Shown here piece after piece: positions 8,889 through 16,436 of a DNA stretch of 64,000 nt. How positions within the stretch are numbered: position 1 is the first letter of the stretch; every line of letters starts with the position of its first letter. Below the pieces are notes generated by a model that was not told where the DNA came from, searched no databases, and was given only the letters and a program-made list of their open reading frames with translations. Location of the stretch: positions 1 to 64,000 of the forward strand of contig NZ_BCUD01000008.1 in the NCBI RefSeq assembly GCF_001591105.1, read 5' to 3'. The position numbers and the translations under genes were made by a program. This DNA comes from Vibrio nereis NBRC 15637 (GTDB taxonomy: Bacteria > Pseudomonadota > Gammaproteobacteria > Enterobacterales > Vibrionaceae).

Positions 8889-9656
8889 CTAACCGATTCT
8901 GAATTCGGTTTTCTTGTATTGCTTAGCCAACCAATCCCCAAAACTATCTAAAATACCGATGACTGAACGTTTGGCGATTAACCGCCCAGAAAGCAGAATA
9001 CCTAAGCGTTCAATCTCGACCTGTTTATCAGGATAATAGCGCAGGAACTGCTGCCCACACTCAATGGGATCATCAAACCAGTTTTTGTCTCGGTACATAA
9101 CCAGTGAGTAACTCGCCCTCAGTAGCTTCTTCGCAATGATTTTTTGCGCTTTAATCTGTTCTTCGTCTTTAGCGGCTCTAGCAATGCGGTTTCGATACAC
9201 AGCTACCCAGTCTTCTACATCCATATTCCAGTGTTTTGCAATTTCCCAACTTGGTTCATAGTCACCAAAGCATTGCGCTAAATCTTCACCGTAGACACAA
9301 ACAGAGCAATGACGCAGTTGAAAGCCCCAAGAAAAAATACTTTCCAGGCTCGCGACCTCTTCAACCAACGCTGACTTAAAGGAAATCTCATTAATAAAGG
9401 GATAGGCTTTTTGAAAACGCCACTTAATTGAGTTAAGTAACGCCGTTTTGGTATCTGCATATGGTCGATGTGTTACCACAATCACATCCAAGTTTGATAG
9501 CCCTGGCTTTGCTGTTTTTCGGGCAACACTCCCGTATAAATAAACACTGTGTAGATTATCACCCACCCCAGCCTTCAGTGAGCGAACAAGGTCGTGAATG
9601 GCAGGTTGATATTGCGCTTGAAACGGTTGTTTAGGATCGATGGTAGAAAGAGACAT
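8889..9656 (-). CDS. Nucleotidyltransferase-fold protein of unknown role
   Basis: A 255-aa soluble protein. The N-terminal part carries the Pol-beta-type nucleotidyltransferase signature YGSVARKT followed by SNLDVIVV (about residues 41-62). In active members the second part reads S-D-x-D; here the first acidic metal ligand is Asn, so catalysis is doubtful unless another acid substitutes. The C-terminal half is helical and basic (IAKKLLRASYSLVMYRD), a possible substrate or RNA-binding helical domain. It stands alone, convergent with polB and divergent from efpL. It resembles aminoglycoside- or tRNA-type transferases only at fold level, so no substrate can be assigned. Confidence 0.7.
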   Translation of the reverse strand: MSLSTIDPKQPFQAQYQPAIHDLVRSLKAGVGDNLHSVYLYGSVARKTAKPGLSNLDVIVVTHRPYADTKTALLNSIKWRFQKAYPFINEISFKSALVEEVASLESIFSWGFQLRHCSVCVYGEDLAQCFGDYEPSWEIAKHWNMDVEDWVAVYRNRIARAAKDEEQIKAQKIIAKKLLRASYSLVMYRDKNWFDDPIECGQQFLRYYPDKQVEIERLGILLSGRLIAKRSVIGILDSFGDWLAKQYKKTEFRIG

Positions 9657-9788
9657 TTAACCAAGAAAACAGCTATTCATGAATCCGCTCATGATCTCTC
9701 AGCCTAGGCTGTGAATCAAGATATTCCTTTCTACCAAACGCTAGGTATATAATGCGGCTATTCAACACCATACAAAGGGAAAACGTTC

Positions 9789-10355
9789 ATGCCTAAGGCG
9801 AGTGAGCTGAAAAAAGGTTTTGCTATTGAGTCAAATGGTAAAACGCTATTAATCAAAGATATCGAAGTGACTACGCCTGGTGGTCGCGGTGGCGCAAAGA
9901 TCTACAAGTTGCGTTGTACTGAGCTGGGTACAGGCGCACGTGTTGACGAGCGTTTCAAGTCTGATGATGTCGTTGACACGGTAGACATGTACAAACGTGC
10001 TTCTGCATTTTCTTACGTAGATGGCGATGAGTACATCTTTATGGACAACGAAGATTACACGCAGTACACGTTTAAAAAAGAAGAGATCGAAGATGAACTT
10101 CTGTTCATTACAGAAGATATTCAAGGTCTGCATATCATCCTAGTGAACGGTAACGCGGTAGGCATCGAACTTCCGGCATCTGTTGAGCTTGTGATCGAAG
10201 AGACTGACCCATCAATCAAAGGGGCATCAGCGTCTGCACGTACCAAGCCAGCCCGCTTTGCGACTGGTCTAACGGTACAAGTTCCTGAGTACATCGCGAC
10301 AGGTGATCGCATTGTGATCAACACTACCGAACGTAAATACATGAGCCGCGCGTAA
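9789..10355 (+). CDS. yeiP: Elongation factor P-like protein EfpL (YeiP)
   Basis: Paralogue of translation factor EF-P that binds between the ribosomal P and E sites and relieves stalling at proline-containing motifs. The 188-aa protein has the three EF-P domains: a KOW-like N-terminus, then two OB folds ending in the conserved [16 protein letters not shown] tail. The domain I tip reads TPGGRGGA with Arg33, the arginine that replaces the modified lysine of EF-P in EfpL. A TATAAT at 9748-9753 is a candidate -10, without a clear -35. Start ATG follows AAAGGGAAAA. The next gene begins 2 nt after its stop, so the two form an operon. Confidence 0.95.
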   Translation: MPKASELKKGFAIESNGKTLLIKDIEVTTPGGRGGAKIYKLRCTELGTGARVDERFKSDDVVDTVDMYKRASAFSYVDGDEYIFMDNEDYTQYTFKKEEIEDELLFITEDIQGLHIILVNGNAVGIELPASVELVIEETDPSIKGASASARTKPARFATGLTVQVPEYIATGDRIVINTTERKYMSRA

Positions 10356-10357
10356 CT

Positions 10358-10678
10358 ATGTCTGAATTGATTTCTTACGACGACACCATAGACAATGCCT
10401 ATGACATCTTTTTAGAGATGGCTCCAGATAACCTGGAAGCAGCAGACGTGATCATTTTTACCGCACAGTTCGAAGAGCGTGGCGCTGCTGAGCTAGTAGA
10501 AACCGCGAATGACTGGACGGGACACGTAGGGTTTGAAGTAGATAAGGAAATCTATGCAGAAGTACGTATCGGCCTTGTAAACGAAGAAGACGACGTTTTA
10601 GATGATGTCTTCGCTCGATTACTTGTCAGCCGAGACCCTGAGCATAAGTTTTGTCACATTCTATGGAAACGTGACTAA
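10358..10678 (+). CDS. yciU: Double-stranded DNA mimic protein, HI1450/YciU family (UPF0263)
   Basis: A very acidic 106-aa protein (many Asp/Glu, e.g. VNEEDDVLDDVF) matching YciU/HI1450 from the YDDTIDNAYDIFLE start to CHILWKR at the end. The H. influenzae structure places its carboxylates like the phosphates of DNA, and that protein has been reported to bind HU. It is cotranscribed with efpL. The neighbouring convergent gene ihfA encodes a close relative of HU, so a DNA mimic and a nucleoid protein sit side by side; a functional link is only inference. Confidence 0.92.
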   Translation: MSELISYDDTIDNAYDIFLEMAPDNLEAADVIIFTAQFEERGAAELVETANDWTGHVGFEVDKEIYAEVRIGLVNEEDDVLDDVFARLLVSRDPEHKFCHILWKRD

Positions 10679-10699
10679 ACTAGGCCATGTTAGATACAC

Positions 10700-10727
10700 A
10701 AACACCCAAGTAAACTTGGGTGTTTTC
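10700..10727. terminator. Bidirectional terminator, yciU / ihfA
   Basis: AAACACCCAAG / CTTGGGTGTTT with loop TAAA and a T run on the plus side. Confidence 0.85.
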
Positions 10728-10790
10728 TGCCAGTCTGAAACTGAATAATCTTAACAAACAGTAAATTCTTGCTGGGTCGCAGACCGAGTC

Positions 10791-11087
10791 TTACTCATTT
10801 ACTGGAATGTTTTCTACACGTGCTTTCAGTTTTTGACCAGGACGGAAGGTCACTACGCGGCGAGCACTGATTGGAATGTCTTCACCCGTTTTTGGGTTCC
10901 GACCAGGACGTTCATTTTTGTCACGTAGGTCAAAATTACCAAAACCAGACAGTTTTACCTGTTCGCCACCTTCTAGTGCTTTACGAATTTCTTCGAAAAA
11001 CGCCTCAACCGTTTCCTTGGCATCCCGCTTACTGAATCCATGTTGTTCAAACAGGTTCTCAGCCAAATCGGCCTTTGTGAGCGCCAT
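10791..11087 (-). CDS. ihfA: Integration host factor alpha subunit
   Basis: IHF-alpha, which with IHF-beta forms the sequence-specific DNA-bending heterodimer used in sigma-54 promoters, recombination and replication. The 98-aa sequence begins [13 protein letters not shown] and contains [10 protein letters not shown] and the beta-ribbon-arm motif [14 protein letters not shown] with the intercalating proline, diagnostic of IHF-alpha rather than HU. The ribosome site GAGGAAAG precedes ATG by 4 nt. In enterics ihfA follows pheST; here it is a single gene with a 500-bp noncoding region upstream. Confidence 0.96.
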   Translation of the reverse strand: MALTKADLAENLFEQHGFSKRDAKETVEAFFEEIRKALEGGEQVKLSGFGNFDLRDKNERPGRNPKTGEDIPISARRVVTFRPGQKLKARVENIPVNE

Positions 11088-11590
11088 AAAACTTTCCTCA
11101 AAGCTGTGTTAAACATTGCCGCCGCTAGGCGACACCTTAATTTTAGTTAGACCAATCAACGACATATCAGCCTCACCTTGGAAAGTGTATGCCAAGCTTA
11201 TGATTTTCGCCAACTTTTTTATCTAATGTTCACACTTAGATTTAAGAAGCTGACTATTGGGCCACCTTATCCGACAACATTTCATAACGAAAATTATCTA
11301 AAAGTTCATTAAATATCAGAAAGTTAAACTGAGTTGACAAAATTATCAGTATAAAATACTAAACTTATCGGCAGCGTAATTTTTTATTACACAGTATCGT
11401 ATGAAATCAGCAAGTTACGAGAAAAATGAAACAACACACGTATTAAAAGCAAGTGAGTGATTAGACCAGATTGTAACAATCAACTGGCATGTATTTTCTT
11501 TCGAGTTGTTTCAGATTGTCACGAAGCGCTTTGTCTTCAACTATGATTTAGTTAGACTGATGGAAATGTGAATACCTAAAGATTATTTTA
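11088..11590. other. Divergent intergenic region, ihfA / yciB
   Basis: About 500 bp, AT-rich, with no supported gene. A consensus TTGACA occurs at 11334-11339 on the plus strand, but the following -10-like boxes (TAAAAT after 12 nt, TAAACT after 20 nt) are badly spaced. No terminator-ended small RNA is evident. Confidence 0.5.
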
Positions 11591-12142
11591 ATGAAACAAC
11601 TGATCGACTTTATCCCTCTTATCGTTTTCTTTGCTCTGTACAAGATGCAAGATATCTATGTTGCAACGGGTGCTCTTATCGTCGCGACCGCCATCCAAAT
11701 TATTGTGACCTACTTGGTATATAAAAAAGTAGAAAAAATGCAGGTAATCACTTTTTTGATGGTAGCTGTGTTCGGCGGAATGACCATATTCCTGCACGAC
11801 GATAACTTTATCAAATGGAAAGTGACCATTGTGTACATCGTATTTGCGGTTGGCCTGGCGATAAGCCACGCCATAGGAAAATCAGCAATCAAAGGAATGC
11901 TAGGTAAAGAAATTGAACTACCAGATGCCGTTTGGGCCAAAGTCACTTGGGCATGGGTAGCGTTTTTCTCATTCTGTGCGGGCTTAAACATTTATGTTGC
12001 CTACGAGTTACCACTTGACGTATGGGTTAACTTCAAAGTATTTGGCCTATTAGCGGCAACCTTTGGCTTTACGATTCTTACAGGCATCTATGTCTACAAG
12101 AGCATGCCTAAAAGCCTAAGCAAACCAGAGTCTGGCGACTAA
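11591..12142 (+). CDS. yciB: Inner membrane protein YciB (septation protein A / IspZ family)
   Basis: A 183-aa polytopic inner-membrane protein with about five hydrophobic helices, starting [14 protein letters not shown] and ending in a charged tail. YciB is linked to envelope integrity, cell division and septation; its biochemical activity is not settled. Conserved features are the N-terminal [12 protein letters not shown], the [13 protein letters not shown] loop and the FKVFGL segment. It opens the yciB-yciA-yciI order also seen in enterics. A terminator-like hairpin separates it from yciA, so expression of the two may be only partly coupled. Confidence 0.95.
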   Translation: MKQLIDFIPLIVFFALYKMQDIYVATGALIVATAIQIIVTYLVYKKVEKMQVITFLMVAVFGGMTIFLHDDNFIKWKVTIVYIVFAVGLAISHAIGKSAIKGMLGKEIELPDAVWAKVTWAWVAFFSFCAGLNIYVAYELPLDVWVNFKVFGLLAATFGFTILTGIYVYKSMPKSLSKPESGD

Positions 12143-12191
12143 CCCCTTTAGTTTGCTACAATCCGGCTTCTTTACCTCTTCTAGAGATTTA

Positions 12192-12221
12192 CAGCGACCC
12201 TACAGGTCGCTGTTTTGTTTG
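12192..12221 (+). terminator. Terminator between yciB and yciA
   Basis: CAGCGACC / GGTCGCTG with loop CTACA followed by TTTTGTTT. It ends about 14 nt before the yciA start, so it may act as an attenuator as well as ending yciB. Confidence 0.8.
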
Positions 12222-12234
12222 TTGTGGATGTCAA

Positions 12235-12633
12235 ATGAGTCAGGAATTTAATGCCCCTAGAGGCCAACTACTACTTCGTACCTTAGCCATGCCTGCAGAT
12301 ACCAATGCGAATGGCGATATTTTTGGTGGCTGGATTATGTCCCAGCTTGACCTTGCGGGTGGCATTCTCGCAAAGGAGATTTCTTCAGGCCGTATCGTCA
12401 CTGTGTCTGTCTCAAGCATTACCTTTAAAAAACCAGTCCGTGTCGGTGACGTCGTTTGCTGCTACGGTGAATGCACAAATATAGGGCGTACTTCAATGTC
12501 GATTAACCTAGAAGTCTGGGTGAAACCTGTCACCGAGAACGGTATTCAGGATCGCTATCAGGTCTGTGAAGCAACCTTCAACTACGTTGCGATTGATAGT
12601 GATGGAAAACCACGCCCAATTCGTACCGTTTAA
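12235..12633 (+). CDS. yciA: Acyl-CoA thioesterase YciA
   Basis: Hot-dog-fold acyl-CoA hydrolase of 132 aa with broad acyl chain range. The family signature is clear: RTLAMPADTNANGDIFGGWIMSQLDLAGG, in which the NANGDIFGGW stretch holds the catalytic Asp and the helix that caps the active site. GRIVTVSVSSITFKKPVRVGDVV follows. It is cytosolic and usually hexameric. It starts at ATG 12235 with a weak ribosome site. Confidence 0.95.
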   Translation: MSQEFNAPRGQLLLRTLAMPADTNANGDIFGGWIMSQLDLAGGILAKEISSGRIVTVSVSSITFKKPVRVGDVVCCYGECTNIGRTSMSINLEVWVKPVTENGIQDRYQVCEATFNYVAIDSDGKPRPIRTV

Positions 12634-12736
12634 CGATTCGATTCACACTTTATCAGCGTTTAGACTTTTAAAATTAAGGTGTTGCGGTAGAGTGAACGTC
12701 TATTTTCTTGAAATGCCCAAATAAGGATATTTAGCC

Positions 12737-13033
12737 ATGTGGTACGTTATCTTTTCTCAAGATGTTGAAAACTCGCTTGAAAAGCGCATGAGTGTACGAC
12801 CTGCTCACCTAGAGCGCCTCCAAGCACTGCAAGATGAAGGTCGTCTGTTGACTGCTGGCCCAATGCCAGCCATCGATTCAGACAACCCCGGAGAAGCGGG
12901 ATTCACGGGTTCAACCGTGATTGCAGAGTTTGATTCTTTGGCTCAAGCTCAAGATTGGGCTGATGCTGATCCTTATGTTGAAGCTGGTGTGTACGAGAAT
13001 GTTATCGTTAAGCCATTCAAAAAAGTCTTCTAA
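12737..13033 (+). CDS. yciI: YciI family protein
   Basis: A 98-aa ferredoxin-like alpha/beta-barrel protein of the YCII family. It shows the typical pattern [26 protein letters not shown], and [11 protein letters not shown] with the His and Asp of the putative active-site pair, then [23 protein letters not shown]. Members are small soluble proteins proposed to act as enzymes on small substrates; no reaction is proven here. The ribosome site AAGGAT lies 10 nt before ATG. The following lipoprotein gene starts 2 nt after its stop. Confidence 0.93.
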   Translation: MWYVIFSQDVENSLEKRMSVRPAHLERLQALQDEGRLLTAGPMPAIDSDNPGEAGFTGSTVIAEFDSLAQAQDWADADPYVEAGVYENVIVKPFKKVF

Positions 13034-13035
13034 TA

Positions 13036-13428
13036 ATGAAAAAATACATCAAAACGAGTGTTTTTCTGACCGCGTGTATGATTCTGGCCGGGTGCTCAGC
13101 CAGCGCAGAAAAAGAAAAGCATCTCGCCTTACTAGCTGATAGCCGTGCGGGTATGCTCTCTGGTGAATTACCATTAGAGTCTGGTCCCTTATCGATCATG
13201 AGAGCAACGGCAAAAGGTTCAACCATCGAACTGATGATGGTCTATAACCAAGATGCCAAAGGTGCCAAACCTATCGCTGAAGTGTTTAAAGGTAGCGTCC
13301 AAAGCTATTGCACTTCAAAGGATACGAAAAACAACCTAGAAGCAGGGCTTAGCTACAGAATTAAAATGCGTAATACTCGCGGTCAACTTTTGGTTGATGA
13401 GTTAATCACTCAAAAAAACTGCGAATAA
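13036..13428 (+). CDS. GspS/AspS-type (S-beta) pilotin-like lipoprotein
   Basis: A 130-aa lipoprotein: the signal peptide ends in the lipobox ILAGC (Cys20). The mature part matches the layout of the AspS/GspS-beta pilotins that escort the type II secretin to the outer membrane: an N-terminal helix (LALLADSRAGML), a LPLESGPLSIM strand, KGSTIELMMV, a central Cys (SYCTSKDT), SYRIKMRNTRGQ and a C-terminal Cys (KNCE). The two cysteines would make the family's disulfide. The match is from memory of the V. cholerae protein and is moderate. It is cotranscribed with yciI, far from any gsp genes in this window. Confidence 0.65.
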   Translation: MKKYIKTSVFLTACMILAGCSASAEKEKHLALLADSRAGMLSGELPLESGPLSIMRATAKGSTIELMMVYNQDAKGAKPIAEVFKGSVQSYCTSKDTKNNLEAGLSYRIKMRNTRGQLLVDELITQKNCE

Positions 13429-13444
13429 AGCTAATGCCCTTCCG

Positions 13445-13468
13445 AAGCCTCACATTGTGGGGCTTTTT
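13445..13468 (+). terminator. Terminator after the pilotin-like gene
   Basis: AGCCTCAC / GTGGGGCT with loop ATT, then TTTTT. Confidence 0.8.
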
Positions 13469-13725
13469 ATTGGCCTTCATCCAAACACATAAGCCTTCCG
13501 CACATCCGAATATAAATAGTATGAATTTTTTATTTCACATCAAAATCAAAAATGCAGTGAAATATACGTTATTTTAGACACTTAGACGCCAAATATCTTA
13601 CATTTTTAAGGGAAACTGCCACTGTTTTCAGACAAATCCCCTAAAAACTCATTTTATCCACGTTGACGATCCCCGTATGAGCTTCTAACTTTTCATATTA
13701 GTGTCATAACTAGGAGGATCACCAC

Positions 13726-13947
13726 ATGAAACGTGCTCGCAACTCATACCGTCTTCAACTTATCAAGGAAGTAGCAACTCGGCGCGAGCGGCTAAATAGT
13801 GGTGATCCAATGGCGAGCTATATTCAACAGCTAATTGATGGAAAACCAGAGTGTGACCAGAATGTGGAGCGTAACCATCGATTTTCAGGCAGCCATTATG
13901 ATGAGCATGCAGGGGGTTGGGTGAGCGACCGATGGGGATTGAAGTAA
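13726..13947 (+). CDS. Small conserved-type protein of unknown function (73 aa)
   Basis: A 73-aa soluble, Arg-rich protein (MKRARNSYRL, then TRRERLN) with an aromatic tail (GGWVSDRWGLK). No known domain is recognised. The case for a real gene is an ideal ribosome site, AGGAGG 8 nt before ATG, and an isolated position with its own 300-bp upstream region. The N-terminal helix is amphipathic and basic, so nucleic-acid or ribosome contact is possible but unproven. Confidence 0.6.
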   Translation: MKRARNSYRLQLIKEVATRRERLNSGDPMASYIQQLIDGKPECDQNVERNHRFSGSHYDEHAGGWVSDRWGLK

Positions 13948-14026
13948 TCTGACTTAAAGTAAACGATCAAAGGCAGCTAATCACTGAGAGTACGTCTTAA
14001 GAGCAGCCTACTCACTCTCTGAATCG

Positions 14027-14275
14027 CTAGAAAAGTTCTTGTTGTGGGTTTTCACTTTGATCGTTGACCCCGCCATTGAGCTTTTCAGCGCGGCGCTTAC
14101 GAAGATACCTTTGCCGACAAAGCTTTATGACGTGGAGTTTTTGCGCAGTGGTTAATTTGAGCCAATTAAAACGTTCGTCTCGATTACGCATACAGCCTTT
14201 GCAGTAGCCTTTTTCATCCACTGTACAGACTCCTACGCATGGGCTTGGTACTTCGAAAAACTCTAACTGCTCCAC
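14027..14275 (-). CDS. DUF1289 family protein
   Basis: An 82-aa protein with the DUF1289 core PSPCVGVC..D..GYCKGC, four cysteines that form a probable metal or iron-sulfur binding site, followed by R..E...W and a basic C-terminal helix (RQRYLRKRRAEKL). The function of the family is not established. The start ATG at 14275 follows a weak ribosome site. It is a single minus-strand gene, divergent from the HslJ-like lipoprotein gene. Confidence 0.88.
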   Translation of the reverse strand: MEQLEFFEVPSPCVGVCTVDEKGYCKGCMRNRDERFNWLKLTTAQKLHVIKLCRQRYLRKRRAEKLNGGVNDQSENPQQELF

Positions 14276-14469
14276 TTTTGCCTCATTAGAAATTCATCTA
14301 ATAAATGAATTTACAATACTTAAATATCTTTGTTTATCAATCAGTTCTATTATGTGACATGAGGCGAACTATAACGAAAACCTGACAAAAACAGTGTTTT
14401 ATTAACTATACTGTCGCCACCAAGCAAATCAGTGCTTACCAAATAATTCACATATTGGAGTTGACTATT

Positions 14470-14913
14470 ATGAAGCTTAGTCCAAAAACATTACTGGCTG
14501 CAATTACTCTACCTGTTCTTATGACGGCATGTTCAAGCAACGGTGATGTCAAACAGATTACGGCTCTTGATCTCCAGCACCACAACTGGGAACTAACCAG
14601 CCTTGACGGTAAAGATCTCGTGCTTGAAGGTCGCAGTAAAGCCCCTCGCCTTGAAATTGCTGAAAATATGACCGCAAACGGTAACGCTGGTTGTAATAAC
14701 TTCATTGGTAAAGCTGAGCTAAAAGGCAACCAACTGCGCATTGATAAAATGGGCATGACGATGAAAATGTGTATTGGAAACATCATGGATGTTGAACAAG
14801 CTGTTGCCCAAACGCTTTCAGATTGGAGTGATGTGACGTTAACAAATGAATCATTAACTCTAAAAAGTGATGTTCATACCCTGACATTCAAACTGAGTGA
14901 TTGGAAAAACTAA
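14470..14913 (+). CDS. META-domain (HslJ-like) lipoprotein
   Basis: A 147-aa lipoprotein: signal peptide with lipobox LMTAC (Cys19), then one META domain with the hallmark NAGCNNFIGKAEL and a conserved Met-Lys-Met-Cys (TMKMCIGN). E. coli HslJ is a heat-inducible protein tied to novobiocin resistance; the molecular role is unknown. The ATG at 14470 is preceded by GGAG (14457-14460) at 9 nt; a TTG 15 nt upstream would spoil the signal peptide and is rejected. A terminator follows directly. Confidence 0.9.
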   Translation: MKLSPKTLLAAITLPVLMTACSSNGDVKQITALDLQHHNWELTSLDGKDLVLEGRSKAPRLEIAENMTANGNAGCNNFIGKAELKGNQLRIDKMGMTMKMCIGNIMDVEQAVAQTLSDWSDVTLTNESLTLKSDVHTLTFKLSDWKN

Positions 14914-14927
14914 TCTCCGACTCTTAC

Positions 14928-14958
14928 AAAAAATAGCAGCGACAACGCTGCTATTTTT
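14928..14958 (+). terminator. Terminator after the META-domain gene
   Basis: AAAATAGCAGCG / CGCTGCTATTTT with loop ACAA and a T run. Confidence 0.9.
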
Positions 14959-15280
14959 GTTGAAGCCACTTACCTACACCATCATTACTCCCCATATCTA
15001 TCCTAATTTTCCTGTTTGCTGAAATGAATCGTGTTTTTGCTCGGTCTCATTAATATCGTAGAGTACAAATCCTTAATTCCGAGAGATAGGTTCGGCCGCA
15101 GATCAAATCAGATATGTCTATTCCCCTTGATTGCATGCACTTAATCTTTTGAATCAATAACAAACGCACATTTGATAAAAAGTTAGGATGAATTACTATC
15201 CAATGTAAGGGAATGACTCTACAAGGGATCTAGTCTCCGACCCCATCGTTTATAACAACAAGGTTAAACACGGATAAAAT
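14959..15280. other. Upstream region of the ynjBCDF operon
   Basis: About 320 bp without a gene. A possible -35 TTGATA at about 15173 has no convincing -10. I searched for thiamine, cobalamin and other common riboswitch cores and saw none. Confidence 0.45.
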
Positions 15281-16426
15281 ATGAAAAAGCTATTAACGAC
15301 GCTTGGTATATTAGCAACCGCCATCTCTGCTCCGAGTTTTGGTGAGACTTGGCAGCAAGTTGAACAACAAGCACAAGGACAAGATGTCTATTTCCACGCT
15401 TGGGGTGGAAGCCAAGAAATCAATCGCTATATTCAATGGGCAGAACAAGAACTCAAGAGTCGTTACAACGTCACTCTTCATCATGTAAAAGTGTCAGATA
15501 TCGCCGAAACTACCGCTCGCCTTCTGGCTGAAAAGGCGGCAAGAAAAGAAAATGGTGGCAGCGTAGACATGGTCTGGATTAATGGTGAAAACTTTAAGTC
15601 GATGAAAGAGAACCAGCTTCTGTTCGGACCTTTTGTTGAACAACTTCCTAGCTGGGAATATGTTGATAAATCTCTACCTGTTACTGTCGACTTTTCAGTG
15701 CCGACCGATGGCCTTGAAGCACCTTGGGGTGTCGGACAATTTGTCTTCATCCACGACAAGTTAAAACTCAACAACCCACCCGAGTCATTCTCGGAGATGT
15801 TGAGCTATGCAAAAGCATTTCCTAACCGTTTAACCTACCCTCGCCCCCCTGAATTTCATGGCACCAGTTTTATAAAATCATTGCTGATTGAGCTCACCAA
15901 TAATGACCCTGCTCTGCAGCAGCCAGTTTCACCAGAGAACTTTGCTCTGATCACTAAGCCGCTGTGGGACTATCTTGATCAGTTTCATAACGTTGCATGG
16001 CGCGGTGGAAAACAGTTTCCAGCGGGTACCGCTGAGACCGTACAACTTTTGGATGATGGGCAAATCGACCTTGCTGTGACCTTTAATCCAAATGCCGTCT
16101 ACTCTGCTCAAGCCAATGGTAATCTGGCTGAAACCACACAAGCTTACGCACTCAACAACGGCGCACTCTCGAATATCCATTTCCTTGCTATTCCGTGGAA
16201 TGCCAATGCAAAAGCGGGCGCAAAAGTTGCCATCAATTTTTTGCTAAGCCCAGAGGCTCAGTCGCGTAAAGGGGATATTAATATTTGGGGCGATCCATCG
16301 GTGCTCAGTAATCAATACCTGACTGGTTCAGCCCAAAATACTCAGCAATTCAAATCTATCGCGGAACCACACCCAAGCTGGCAAACAGCGTTAGAAAAAG
16401 AGTGGCTAAAACGCTACGGCAGTTAG
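15281..16426 (+). CDS. ynjB: ABC transporter periplasmic binding protein YnjB
   Basis: A 381-aa periplasmic solute-binding protein. The signal peptide (MKKLLTTLGILATAIS..SFG) is followed by FHAWGGSQEINRYIQW near the N-terminus, the characteristic start of YnjB, and VDMVWINGENFKSM, EAPWGVGQFVFIHD and INIWGDPSVLS. The fold belongs to the extracellular binding protein family 1. The natural substrate of YnjBCD is unknown. It is the first gene of a four-gene plus-strand operon with ynjC 10 nt downstream. Confidence 0.92.
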   Translation: MKKLLTTLGILATAISAPSFGETWQQVEQQAQGQDVYFHAWGGSQEINRYIQWAEQELKSRYNVTLHHVKVSDIAETTARLLAEKAARKENGGSVDMVWINGENFKSMKENQLLFGPFVEQLPSWEYVDKSLPVTVDFSVPTDGLEAPWGVGQFVFIHDKLKLNNPPESFSEMLSYAKAFPNRLTYPRPPEFHGTSFIKSLLIELTNNDPALQQPVSPENFALITKPLWDYLDQFHNVAWRGGKQFPAGTAETVQLLDDGQIDLAVTFNPNAVYSAQANGNLAETTQAYALNNGALSNIHFLAIPWNANAKAGAKVAINFLLSPEAQSRKGDINIWGDPSVLSNQYLTGSAQNTQQFKSIAEPHPSWQTALEKEWLKRYGS

Positions 16427-16436
16427 TGCAGTTTCA

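Noticed and set aside
11334..11359. Consensus TTGACA with TAAAAT in the ihfA-yciB region
   Set aside because: The spacer is 12 nt, too short for sigma-70; the alternative -10 is at 20 nt.
14959..15280. Thiamine riboswitch before the ynjB gene
   Set aside because: The conserved TPP blocks (CTGAGA and the pyrophosphate sensor) are missing.
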